From positions 112,861,319 through 112,925,318 of the forward strand of contig CP136066.1 of assembly GCA_032622095.1 (NCBI GenBank): a stretch of DNA of 64,000 nucleotides. Direction: 5' to 3'. Both the position numbers and the translations under genes were made by a program. The first letter of the stretch is position 1. Each line of letters starts with the position of its first letter. This DNA comes from Siphonodentalium dalli. Its lineage: Eukaryota > Mollusca > Scaphopoda > Gadilida > Siphonodentaliidae. The notes below the pieces were generated by a model. That model did not search any database, was not told the DNA's origin, and worked only from the letters and a program-made list of their open reading frames with translations. Shown one piece after another: positions 48,801 through 59,989 of this stretch.

Positions 48801-51608
48801 TACTTGCAGCAGCAACAGGTCTCCTGGTCTGAATATGACACGTTCAGGTGTAACATAACGTAGACAAGTTTACTTTTCCACCAAGTTGGAAATAAAAAAT
48901 TTGATATTTCTGTAGGTTATCGCGTTCATATATTGCAAATAAAGCGGTCCTTCATGGCGATCTTGTTCAACGGAAACTGCATAATTAAATTAGGCACACA
49001 GGAGGGATTCTCATTCTGGACATGACTATTCTTATGTTTATCACTGATAAGATATTTTTTCGGAAGATGCAAAATCTGAACTAAATTTGTACAACGAGCG
49101 CTATCGTTTTCTGAATCTCATCTTCTCTGCGTTATTGGACACTAGTCAATGAAAGCGGCGATGGTGATTTAGGGTCTGGAAAATTCACTCTGTGTTATCA
49201 CGACCGTCTTCTGTGTGTCGAAGCGGTTGTACAGCAATTGTACATTGTATATAACAGATTAATCGAGGCACTGACTCAGAATCAAAATCATTGCTTCAAA
49301 TGTGATTGATTCAGTGTCAATCAGTGAGTGTGAACAAATTATCATTTATTATCGAAGTGTTCATGTATTTATCGGATGGCACATTGCGATGTTCCTTATC
49401 TCACATCTAGCTTTAAAATCGGTCCCAATTTTCGCCCAATCAAGTCGGGTGTGAACCCACATCAACCTCGTCTAGCCCAGACTTCGATAATGGTATCCAC
49501 GCCATATCCACCTCACGGACATGACACACTGGGATGACCATGGTTTTTCGGCCCGGTGTGAGAAAATTTTGAAAACTATACAAAAAAAATCGAAAATCCT
49601 AGCATCTCGACTAGCCTCAACTGAAGCTTCCCTAGTGTTGGAAATTTCAAACCTTATACCCCTCCTCAGGTTGGTAAATTCTCCAACTGATGACCATTTC
49701 AGTCCACAAGTTTGACCAAATGTAGTAAAATATTGTGTTTGTTAAACTAGCCGTTTTATATTGGCCATGGAGGGACAATGACACACCGGGCCGACTATGG
49801 TTCGGCCCGGTGTGCGAAAATTTCCAACTGATGACAATTCCAATGACAATGTTGACCAAATGTATGACACTATTGTTTTCTTAAATTAACTAGCAGTTTT
49901 TTGACTGCCCACGGGGTAGGGACCAGCAGGACACAAGCTTTCCAAGTGTTGGAAATTTCCAACCTGTCACCCCACTAAGGTTGGAAAATTTCCAACTGAT
50001 GACCATCAGTCAAAAAATTTAACCAAAAATAGGAAAATATGCAAATATTGGTCCTAAAACGATTAATTCCCCCAATAAATTGTTTGAAAATCAAACTACA
50101 ATAACATTTTCAACTAATTGTTGATGGAAAATTTCCAACTAACGTTTTGGCAGGTATGAAGTTTCCAACTGTTGAAAATTTTGACCAAAGTTTAGGGTGA
50201 GACACCCCCATACCCCCCCCCCCTGTCGCCACGTCTCTGGGAGTAACATGATACAATGAATATAATACTTTGGGTTGTGTGAGACATTAGATGGCGGCAG
50301 TGACGGCGATAAAAGTGAAACATGACATATTTCACCATTTATTCTGACCACCGTATTGGCAGACATCTTGGGGTTAGTAAGCCATTTTGTAATCTAGAAA
50401 CAACATTGAATTATCGTACCCACCTAACATCTCCACCACGCTACATTATGTGCGTTGTGGTTTCCGAGAAAATGACAAAAAAATGGTTTTAGGTTATTTT
50501 TGGAGAAAAATACCTTGAATTTTTTTTTTTAAATGTGCCAGGAGGTGCATTGTGTAATATTTTCACTTATTGTTCGAGTTTGTAGATTGGGATATATACA
50601 TTAAACTAGAGTTTAGCAGTTCATCAACGACCGCTTTGTTAGTTAAGCCATTTAAGCAAGTAAATGTGCGTTCTTACATATTTCCCAATTTCCACCTATA
50701 TTGCGGCTGCCATATTGGCAGCCATTTTGGGTTAGTATGTCATTTTTTAATCCAAAGTGGAATGAAATTGCCGTATACATCAATTATCTCCACCCTTACA
50801 ATTCTTTTCTTGTTTTGCCTTCAAGAAAATAAAAAAAAAAATGCGTTTGATATCACTTTTTTGGGAAAAATTCTAAAATTTATTAAACTTTCGGGTTTGG
50901 GGGTACATTATATATTGTTTCTACTTTAATGTTCGAGATTGCCGACATAAATTTATATATTATTACATTCTTTAGCAGTCTTTCAACGGCCGTTGTGTTA
51001 ATTAAGCCTATTGACATGTAACCGTGAGTTATGTGTGCCTTATACCACAGAATGGCGCATCTTAACTTTAGGGGGGAGGGTTGATTTTTCTGCCTCTTAT
51101 AAAAAATAATGCGGCCTAAAGCGATACATTATATATATAAATATAGCCAATTGGCAGTAGTTTCCCATGGTATAAAACAATGCGGCATATCCGTCTTACT
51201 TTATGATTTAAAAGAAACGAAAGACAACGCTTTGCGTGAATCGTCATATTTGTCACGCCAAAAATATTATTTGACGTCACATGACGTCATGACTGCAATT
51301 CCTAGATTCAATGGTTACATGTATTACCCTACTCTGGTTATCGCCCCACTCTCAGGTATCAATATTGGACGAATATTTCTTCTCAAAATGTGTGAAAATA
51401 CTCTGTCAAAAATGTCAGCTTTATTTAAAAAATGACCGATTTTTTCATCGGGTGCCTCAAGAAACCACGCGGTGAGAAAAAAAGTCCGCCTATCTGACAA
51501 ATCCAACATATGGATTCCGAAAATTTAGTATTTACGCTAACCAAAAATGTAGGTCTCATAAATTCCCTCTCCAGGCGACACCTTTGTCCATGTTCGCCTG
51601 GCATATTA
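45885..51608. mobile_element. Foldback-like element, 5.7 kb, with long inverted arms
   Basis: The left arm (about 45885-47215) and right arm (about 50330-51608) are inverted copies. Left TAGGTGTCGCCTGGAGAGGG and GAATTTATGAGACCTAC match right GTAGGTCTCATAAATTCCCT and CCAGGCGACACCT. Deeper, left ACAGAGTATATTCACACATT matches the inverted right copy, as do GGCAGAAAAATCAACCCTCC and CCAAGATGGCTGCCAAT. Within the left arm, a unit of about 360 bp ending in AAGATGGCTGCCAATA is repeated, the layout of Drosophila FB/Galileo-type elements. The 3-kb middle holds TTGGAAATTTCCAAC-type repeats (49.6-50.2 kb) and no transposase. No target duplication is clear; TA is possible. Confidence 0.7.
49620..50180. repeat. 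Cluster of GTTGGAAATTTCCAAC-type short palindromes
   Basis: GTTGGAAATTTC, GGTTGGAAAATTTCCAACTG and ATTTCCAACTGATGACCAT recur several times. A repeated block (CCGGTGTGMGAAAATTTT with GGCCCGG) occurs at about 49550 and 49805. Confidence 0.65.
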
Positions 51609-53452
51609 CGTCTTGTACGTGAAAATTCTTTAAACTATGTTTACGACCGGAATGATAAATAAAATTTATATTAAATTATTAAATTTGATTTTAGGATAAC
51701 CTGTTAACCTGAACGTTTACAGACGACATCTTCGATTCATATTAACTATTTTTCCATGTATTATCGATATTAGATCAGTATTATGTATATATAATTACAA
51801 CTACTTTCGCTTTCGATTAAATACGTGCATTTGATTGGTCAATGCCCTTAGATACGCTTGGTCGCGACAATCTCTATCAGCCGAGGGAAATGTCGTTTCC
51901 CGCATAGTGATACTTTGAGAAATTGGGCGACATGCACCAACGGTCGCCCCACACCATGACGCCATTTCACAAAAGCGTCCATAGTTACCGTACCGTGAAA
52001 ATAAAATTAACGAATTAGACAGATCAGTGAAACTATGAAATGCGATAATTTAGTTGAGGATAAAGGAATGTTTTACATAACTATTCCACTATTAGTATTA
52101 GCATTTATCCAGCTTCGTGGCAGTACTAATGACATGGCAGTGGTCACGAGAGCATAGAATGCACCTAAACTTTCCTAAAGTTTGTTTACTTTTCGAGTTT
52201 GTCACCGGAGACCGCAAATTCGGTGGGGAAGTTTGGGAACACCATTTCGGAATTGATATCGAATCGGATTGTCTTTATGACAATAGATGTTCTAGAATCG
52301 TTTTAAATAAGTGAAATTTACACCAGCAAGTACAGTTGAATAGATTACGGGTGTGGTGTCTTGGTTTTGTATAGTTGGAAAGTTGGAAACGGAGATCGAA
52401 TTGTGTGTGTTCATCTCGAACATCCGGTCGGTCGCCCAATTTATTCTCGACCCAATTTCCCATTTTCCGCTAAAAGAACAGCTGAAGTCCAGACACAAGT
52501 ATCACTTGGGTAGTTTTACTATTTTAGTGTTTTATATATAGTTTCTTTAAAAAAAACTAGTTTAATCACCAACTAATATGCGGATTGTCGTAATTATAAG
52601 CAATCAACGTCGTTTTCGATGCATCTGTCGGCGTGTAGAAGTGTCTGATGCCGAACTACATAGATGCCGAACTACATAGCCTACTTAGTAGTCAATCATT
52701 CACTAAACGAATCACAAATCAGCCACAGCGACGTGGCTATAGATGGGTTTCGTTCTGGTAGCGGTGTCAACTATTGAATTTCGAACTGAACCTCTTCATC
52801 AAACCCAAATTCACAAACCGAAGTCATATTCCTACACACCTTTTATGATGTGAAATATATTATTTTGGGATAAATAGAACAGACTTTAATTTACACACCA
52901 TTTATTAGGCAAAACAATATATACAAGAGATCGAGAACAAAACAGATGTTCTCCAATAACTTAAAACAAGCAGTAAACCTATACAATATATCATTACTTA
53001 TCTACGATATGGCACCAATAAAATATAACAGCACATTGATTCGTGTATCATGTCGTCATGGTAACACCGAAATAGTGGAATGTAACACAATTAAATCTCT
53101 ATAACTCTTGTCGTGATGATTACTCAAACAAATCTGAGACATGCAACCTATTTGAGACTGATAAGTGCATCTGGATCGTACATATATTGCCGAGTCGTGG
53201 TCTGAGCATATTTTGAAATAGGATCGAGAGTTAGACTCGAATCGAAGCTCGACATCGAATCGTATCGATATCGAGATCGAATAGCATTTCGAATGGAATC
53301 GGGTATTGGTCAATGATGCGTGTTCTCTGTAGTTTTAAACTTTTTGTCTAACAAGGAGTCTGTTTTGCCATAGGACTCTAGTTGTTGTAATGTTTTGGAT
53401 TCGGATGCAATAAGATCAGAATTTCGCATGCCTCTTTTTGAAAGTTACACAT
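51609..53452. other. Stretch without recognised genes
   Basis: Slightly less AT-rich than its neighbours in places. No long open frame or domain found. Confidence 0.4.
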
Positions 53453-53722
53453 TTAACCGTTTCATAGCGGGAGCTGCACTGGTGCAGCTTTAAAGATCGT
53501 GTGCCAGTGCATTCGCTTATACATGCGAGTCTCCCATATGGAGCCACGCATATATAAGAGAATTCACTGACTTACAAGGCCAAGGTAAATATTGTTAGGC
53601 CAATGCTTTCTCTTATATATGAATGGGAGGTTCCCTATGGAAGACTCTCACATTTTAGAAAATGCATTGGCACATGGTTATCATGTTAACATTTCTTGAA
53701 GCTCCAGTCATCGGAGGGTTAA
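53453..53722. mobile_element. TTAA-flanked MITE (270 bp), second copy of the 34.7-kb family
   Basis: Left TTAACCGTTTCATAGCG and right CAGTCATCGGAGGGTTAA are bounded by TTAA. The interior shares GCATATATAAGAGAATTCAC, CAAGGTAAATATTGTTAGGC and AGCTCCAGTCAT with the copy at 34699-34953. The two copies differ throughout, so both are old. Confidence 0.8.
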
Positions 53723-54672
53723 TGTCGATGTTGGCACCTTTGTAATAATGTTTTTGTGACAGCGGATATTTTGTCCGTGCAATTGGAAAGCAAAACGAGG
53801 ACACGGCACCAAATGATTGGCTCTACAGACTACTTCGGGGGGGGGGGGTATCACCCACTCTTTGGGTACGCTGGATTCAGACCTTTTCCATGCAGTACGC
53901 GGGATTCAACCCCATCTGCTAACTTGTACTCGGGATGTAAATGCCAATTTTAACCGGTATTCGGGATTAAAAAATAAGGGTGGTAAACAGCTTTTATATA
54001 GCACCAAATTGTTCAGATTTTGATTATTTCTTAGCCAAAATGGCAATTTTGATGTAATTCAGTATAATATATCTTGATTGTTGAAGGTATTAGACATTAG
54101 TTCAGCAAATGTGTGAAAATTATCACATTAGTGTGACATAATTATGACTTGTATTGTGTAGATCCATAACCGGTACGCAAGGTTCACCCCTCTATTTTAT
54201 CTGCATGGTATTCGTGATTCAGGGGGCAGGCGGGTGACACCCTCACTTCGTGGACAAAGTTTGCAAGCGACGGTCCGATATAAATATAATATGATATGTA
54301 CTTGAAGTTGGTGTGACTTTTAAGACGCGGTCTATATTTCCATAGCTTATATACGTGTATACATTCTGATGTATACACTCAATAGTAGTTTCTGTCACTA
54401 TATATAGAAATAGATTTTATCGTTTTTCCCACACACCAACTGAGACATCTTTCTTGTTAATGGGTTATAACAATACAATGCTATGTGCACTTTGTGCGTA
54501 TTTTTAGAAAAGTTGTCGTGGTTGTTGTAAGTGTTGTCCAGGAAAAGAGACCCCATCTTTAAGACAACATACCATGAAAGTAGAATCGAGCTCTCTTCGT
54601 CCTCATAAACTGTTTTCGTCGATTTCATCAGTAAACACCTCAACATGAGTAAGTTACCCTTGATAATATATA
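53723..54672. other. Stretch without recognised genes
   Basis: A short G run (about 53838-53848) and AT-rich DNA. Open frames are short and unrecognised. Confidence 0.4.
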
Positions 54673-54885
54673 CAGCAATGCCCTAAGTAATCGACCCCTT
54701 AACCACAGCAGAATTATGGGTAACTTTTCAGGATTTAGTCGGAAATATGGCTTGTTGCCATTCATCGGAAAGCTCTCAGGGAGAGCTTTCCGATGAATGG
54801 CAACAAGCCATATTTCCGACTAAATCCTGAAAAGTCACCCATAATTCTGCTGCGGTTAAGGGGTCGATTACTTAGGGCATTACTG
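54673..54885. mobile_element. Near-perfect palindromic MITE with TA target site (Tc1/mariner-like ends)
   Basis: Arms of about 100 bp (CAGCAATGCCCTAAGTAATC inward) are almost exact inverse copies. They meet at GCTCTCAGGGAGAGC near 54779. TA dinucleotides lie directly outside both ends (54671-54672 and 54886-54887). Only a few arm mismatches exist. A TA target and a CAG start fit the Tc1/mariner group, but the superfamily is an inference. Confidence 0.8.
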
Positions 54886-55484
54886 TACGCTGTAACTCAA
54901 GATTCCTGAGGCCGATTACCGGAATTTTAACATATTTATTCAGTATATTATAGGACTTTCGAAGTGACGTAATGTCGACCTGCTGAGTGATTACATGCTT
55001 GAGTGAGCACAGTATGTGTGGAAGTAGTGTTTAATTCAAAAGTCACAATTTAAAGACTAATTTGAAGAACAGCTTAGTTATGAATGTGACCGATGTCACG
55101 ATACGACTTGGGGCATCAAGACAACGGAAGATATCCTAATATCAAGGGCAACTTACTTTTTCAGGTATTTCTAAGACCGCATAAATCATTACCATGCACT
55201 TTAGGGAATATTGACATTTTGCGAGCCTTAGATTGAAGGACGTCGACGGTAAACTTCAGGTTCAAACATCGATAGATAATAACGCTCTATACTCATGGTT
55301 GGAAAATATCATCCAGTGGTGAGTCGGCTATGTTCTATTTCCAAACGAAGTCCGCGCAACAGTTAATGTTATGTAAGTGCTTTAGTCGATAGTGACACAG
55401 GAATAATATATATAGAGTCAGTATTAGGCGGGATTGCTATATCTATACTCGTGTGAAAAAAAGTGGTGCGAGTGCTATCATAAG

Positions 55485-55490
55485 TTTATT
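55485..55490 (-). promoter_or_regulatory. Candidate polyadenylation signal of the right Vsx gene
   Basis: On the minus strand CCAATAAACT supplies an AATAAA about 125 nt after the Vsx stop codon. It is the nearest such hexamer I noticed; other TTTATT matches occur further downstream. Confidence 0.4.
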
Positions 55491-55612
55491 GGAAGACTAT
55501 TTTCAGCTACCACTGGGCGAATTTTCCCGCCACATATATTTATACCCTATCGATGCTTGAAGTGCGATGTTGACGTTCTTCAAACTAAACATGCTCAATA
55601 TGGTGGGATATT

Positions 55613-55878
55613 TCACACAACGTTGATGTTTTCGTTTTCTTCGGAATCAGAATTAGCTGCCGGATCTTTAAAATTACTCTTGAAGCTGTCTTCGTCCTTC
55701 ATCGGTGGGTCTGTCATGGCATTATGCTGCTGTGCCTTGGCTCTTAGTGCGGCGATGCTCTCCGACCGGAAGTCCTCGCGGTCTAGCGTCACAGACTCCC
55801 CGCAGTCCGAATCGCCAGACTCAGAACAACCGTCCATTTTGATCTTTTGGCCAGCCTCCATCGACTTTTTATGCATAC
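55613..55878 (-). CDS. vsx: Vsx/Chx10-type homeobox protein, last coding exon
   Basis: The exon begins after the acceptor TTGCTGTAG with the two bases that complete a codon split with the preceding exon (A|GT, Ser). It then reads MHKKSMEA, which follows the CVC domain in Vsx proteins (LLGMHKKSLEA in human VSX2, from memory). After an acidic, Ser-rich stretch comes FRSESIAALRAKAQQHN, matching the OAR-like motif of the Vsx C-terminus (RENSIAVLRAKAQEHS in human VSX2, from memory). The tail is acidic (DSEENENINVV). The TGA stop is at 55615-55613. The exon gives 87 residues after the split codon, so the C-terminus is shorter than in vertebrate VSX2. An open frame on the opposite strand (55434-55892) is a shadow. 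Confidence 0.92.
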
Positions 55879-57181
55879 CTACAGCAATGTAAGAATAACA
55901 ACGTCATTAGATTCCGTTTTCATGTTGAGTATTCCTTTGACTGAATTAAAAGCTGTGCGAACTAGCGAAAAAAAAACACACATAGGCTGTAGATAAACGA
56001 ACTGGCTTCACAACTGCAAGCATATATGGTTATATTGAGTTCACCAAATATAGCTTATGTACACAATGAGCTGTAAGAAACAGCGGAGTTCGGTAAATTT
56101 GAAATCAGTTTTTAAAAGAAAATGTCTTGACGTCCTCGAAGACATAAATTCCTGATGGTTGACAATTAAAAGACTTTTAAAGATTATTAACAATCAATAT
56201 AGTTTGTTTATAAAATGTACATGTCATTTGTTCTACCGGCACAATGTTAAAAATCACGAGAGACATCCACTATAAGATCACAAGTACCGTTCAAAGGAAC
56301 ACTATAAGTATTAGCGTGATAATACATGTATTTTCACTCCAGATTATAGACAAATAAGTGAATATGATGTCAACGTCTAATATAGTGTTTTCAAACAAAG
56401 TATTTGATACGCTAGAATGTAAATTAAAAGCGAAATATTTACATGAAACTCGAAATAAATGCTTTAAGGACCCTTCGTCATATATACAAACGATCGTGAG
56501 AAAAACATATAACAGTCAATACATTGTCAATGAAACAACATTACAATTATGATATCCTTTGTAGATAAAATTTCTTCCTGATAACTAGACTGCATCAAAC
56601 ACGTTTGTAACATCCGGGTTTCGTGTGATACGACGAAACGACAATTACAAATGTACAGCTGGTTCGATTAGCTCGTGCGCTAACTTTGTTATTTTTTAAT
56701 TGCGCTCACCGTGTGGGGTGATGAGAAACAATTAGGTTGCGACAGTGAGATAAAATTAACTATCAATTCAATTCATCTTAATCAATCGTATAGCATGTGG
56801 GAGTTTATGAAAATATTCCGATCTCATCCGTCACTTCGCTTCATTATGATGGCAGCTATTAGAATAGCGGATCCGTTGAATGGCAGAAACTGGTCAAACT
56901 TAGTTTAATACATGCATATACCTTTGGGAAGGTTCATTAAACATGGCATATTGCAATTGATTCGGGCGATATATGTATTTAGTTTAACTATGAACAACAT
57001 TGATTATCTTTCAAGGGGCCCTTCTCTAATCGGGAGTTGGAACCTAATAAAAGAATCAGCAAAAGCTATCCAAAACTTCTAACATGAATGTAAGTAGAAC
57101 TCAAACGAACGTGCATGGGGGCAACTAATCACATTATAAGGAGGATATAATATCCAACAATGTAGGGTGGCATATACTCAC
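55879..57181 (-). other. Last intron of the right Vsx gene
   Basis: A 1.3-kb phase-1 intron between the CVC exon and the last exon, with GT and AG borders on the minus strand. No repeat stands out in it. Confidence 0.85.
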
Positions 57182-57362
57182 TGAGGAGCCACGGCGCGCA
57201 GTCCTCGATAACTCCGTCCTTGGCACTCCTGAGGATGGTTTCTGGAAGAGGTAGAGAGTGTCTGACCATGGCGCCATACAGGCCGTATTCAGCCATAATG
57301 CTGCTCCGCCCCCACGTCTTCTCTGTCTTACGCCACTTAGCGCGCCGGTTCTGAAACCAGAC
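57182..57362 (-). CDS. vsx: Vsx/Chx10-type homeobox protein, exon with homeodomain end and CVC domain
   Basis: A 181-nt exon between a classic acceptor (TTTCTTTTTCAG|GTC) and donor (CTCA|GTGAGT). It starts with [12 protein letters not shown], the end of homeodomain helix 3, so the upstream intron falls between homeodomain residues 46 and 47, as in many paired-class genes. Then follows the CVC domain: [34 protein letters not shown] and CAPWLL, which identify the Vsx family. Residues 47 and 50 (Val and Gln) are conserved. It differs from vertebrates in having TEKTWG for REKCWG. It ends in phase 1 and joins the 55878 exon to give LLSMHKKS. The upstream exons (octapeptide motif and homeodomain residues 1-46) were not found up to base 64000. 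Confidence 0.95.
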
Positions 57363-58121
57363 CTGAAAAAGAAACTGGGATATGAGAGAGGTCACATGTG
57401 AACGTGGGCGTCGATGGCGGCATCATTCTGTCGTGCGTTGGGTGAGAAATGAAACATGTGAAACGTGCTTGAGAAATGTTTGCCTGCTGTCCGGCCTGGG
57501 TACACTTGAACTCCGAGAAACAAGATTTACGAAATTCCATCAGATCAATTGACACGAATAATAATTTCCTCTTGCGTTTTCTTTTCTGTTGTAAAATGTG
57601 AAGTCTGTAAAGGCCTTAGGCCAAGTCTTCTCGGTCCAGAACAGATTGGGAATATCGGGTGCACATGGGTTTGATGCTGTTTTGGACCGAATCCCGTCTC
57701 GTTACGTTTCTATATAACAGACTCTGTGCCCGGAATCGTGGACTGGAGTTAACTTGCTTGTATCTCTTCGGATTTAGAACAAATGGGCGCTTTGTGTAAA
57801 TGCACACAGAGGGCAGCCTTTCCCAAGCATGATGCTATCAAACATGCGAATAAATATGAGAGGTCCGTTGCATGTCATTTCCTCAACGAGAGTTATAAGT
57901 AATCAAAGCCTTGATTTCCAGAGAATTTCGATTTGTCGCGCCATCAGAAAATGTATGTAAACAATATATATTAAACAATCGTATCATTACTTCTACTTTT
58001 TCTATCACGGTAAATGCTATATCATCTTGAAGACAGTTTAATCGCCGACATGTCAGATGATTAATCACATTCAGAGGTTCGCGTGCATGCCCGGGCTCCC
58101 CATGTATGAAGTCTGCATGTT
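57363..58121 (-). other. Intron upstream of the homeodomain/CVC exon (proximal part)
   Basis: It begins with a pyrimidine-rich acceptor tract. A 17-bp sequence, CAAGTCTTCTCGGTCCA (about 57623-57639), recurs inverted at about 58482-58498. No exon is recognised. Confidence 0.55.
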
Positions 58122-58411
58122 CATGCCTTGAAATAGGGTGTCTGACACGGTCATTTGCAGAATGAGGTCCCTAGAGGGTGAATTTAGTGATGCTACCCCG
58201 CATAGCGGGCTAGCATCACAAAATTCACCCTCTTAATGAGGTCCCCAGAGGGTTAATTTAGTGATGCTACCCCTCATTCTGCTTACACCTCAGCAGAATG
58301 AGGTTCCCAGAGGGTGAATTTGGTTATATATTAATATGCGGGGTAGCATCACTAAATTCACCCTCTAGGGACCTCATTCTGCAAATGACTGACACCATAT
58401 TTCAAGGCTTG
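58122..58411. mobile_element. hAT-like palindromic MITE, copy 1 (290 bp)
   Basis: It is flanked on both sides by the 8-bp target duplication TGCATGTT (58114-58121 and 58412-58419). Ends CATGCCTTGAAATAGG and TATTTCAAGGCTTG are inverted. The interior consists of inverted blocks of GCAGAATGAGGTCCC, AGAGGGTGAATTTAGTGATG and CTACCCCGCATAGCGGG. An 8-bp duplication with short CA-starting inverted ends is typical of the hAT superfamily. Confidence 0.88.
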
Positions 58412-58504
58412 TGCATGTTATATAGAATAGGACGGGACTGACGAAAACAGCACCAACCCAACCGATATCACAAGCTGCTGTGGACCGAGAAGACTTGTTC
58501 TATA

Positions 58505-58758
58505 CAAGCCTTGAAATAGTGTGTCAGTCATTTGCAGAATGAGGTACACAGAGGGTGAATTTAGTGATGATACCCCGCATAGCGGGCTAGCATCACCAAA
58601 TTCACCCTCTGTGAACCTCATTCTGCTGAGGTGTAAGCAGAATGAGGCCCCCAGAGGGTGAATTTGGTGATGCTAGCCCGCTATGCGGGGTAGCATCACT
58701 AAATTCACCCTCTGGGGACCTCATTCTGCAAATGGCAGACACACTATTTCAAGGCTTG
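58505..58758. mobile_element. hAT-like palindromic MITE, copy 2 (254 bp)
   Basis: It is flanked by the perfect 8-bp target duplication GTTCTATA (58497-58504 and 58759-58766). Ends CAAGCCTTGAAATAGTG and CACTATTTCAAGGCTTG are exact inverses. The interior has two palindromes joined by CTGCTGAGGTGTAAGCAG, each with the GAATGAGG, GAGGGTGAATTTAGTGATG and CCCGCATAGCGGG blocks. It lies only 85 bp from copy 1, so the two inserted independently. Confidence 0.92.
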
Positions 58759-58766
58759 GTTCTATA

Positions 58767-59985
58767 TTGAAGTGATGACACATCAATATCCTCTGCGATC
58801 AAAACTCTAATGAAACTTTCCAAATGGTAGTCAACGCTATCTTTTGTAATAAAATTTAATAACGCGTCAAAATCATCAGTTCGAACCGGAAGCTCAATCC
58901 GCCATGTTGTGACGCTTTAATTGTTCCCTTGTTTACTTTTTTTTACTTTTTTTTATAGATGTTTCGTGCAAGATATTAAATTACCCACCAACGAAAATGA
59001 TTACATTATATGTATCAAACATTACTAGTCCTATATATACTTTTAGACTCGAATGTTATTTGTTTTTCAAAAGAGTATATGTGCATCGTTCTGCAGGCTG
59101 CCAGAGGTAGTCTTGTGGAACTGGGAGAGAAGTCGAGATTCTAGGTACCTCTATTAGTACAATCACGGACATCAGCAATTTGTCATCTGCACGAGACAGG
59201 TCCTGGTTTCGTGATACTTCACGCATGTCTCAACCACGTTCATGTTTTCTTTGTATTAATATCATGTTACCAACGTAATTACCCCCGGTAATGACTAATT
59301 TGTGCAGAGTTTCAGAAACGGGTATATGATGTGTATCGCATACATAAACCGAAAGCCAGAAAGCTGTAATTGATTGTTAATTAAGATGTTTCTATTCCCG
59401 AAGCCTAATTGCTTAGGCTCTGAGATAGCAAAGTAATTACCAAGTGCGGACTTTTGTCCAGCTTCCCTATCGCACACCAAACAACGCTACGAACAAACAT
59501 GAAAAGGATTCTCAAAAAACGTTTTCGTGATAAGTGTCAGCGCGGTGATTCTCTGTCGCGCAGTATTGATTCCATGGCAACGATTTTCAAATACCACATC
59601 CCCATTGCACGCGTAAGGCGTTGCTTGGACCACAATAGATAAGTGTTTGATGAACAATTATTGCCTAATTCCGTCTCTCGAAACCAGCTCTCGATAATTC
59701 GAAAATGACAGATCGTATTATTAGTTATTATAGTAGGATGAGGGGAATCCGGCATGAAGAGAAGGGTCCCCGTGTTAAATCATTTAATTAACGCGAGTGA
59801 TTGCTTTTTATTAAGCCGATATCCACGATAATTGAAATCCACTAAAGTATATTTGTTTTTTATTTCGCGGAATATTGGATTCCACGAGTCGGCGTATTCT
59901 ATCTGAAGCCACGTGAGGAAATCTGTTAAATGGGGGTCTCGATGGAATAGCGCTAACGAGGGACATGAAGTCCCGCAGTAAGGCG
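58767..59985. other. Probable Vsx intron or upstream DNA, no exon recognised
   Basis: No homeodomain-encoding exon (YPDVYAR, DRIQ or similar) could be found on the minus strand. No repeats stand out. Confidence 0.4.
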
Positions 59986-59989
59986 ATGA

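Noticed and set aside
55434-55892. 152-codon open frame on the plus strand
   Set aside because: It is the antisense of the Vsx last exon, which has matching splice sites and family motifs.
3025-57362. All Vsx exons belonging to one gene
   Set aside because: On the minus strand the octapeptide exon at 3 kb would come after the stop codon at 55.6 kb, which is impossible without a rearrangement or assembly error.
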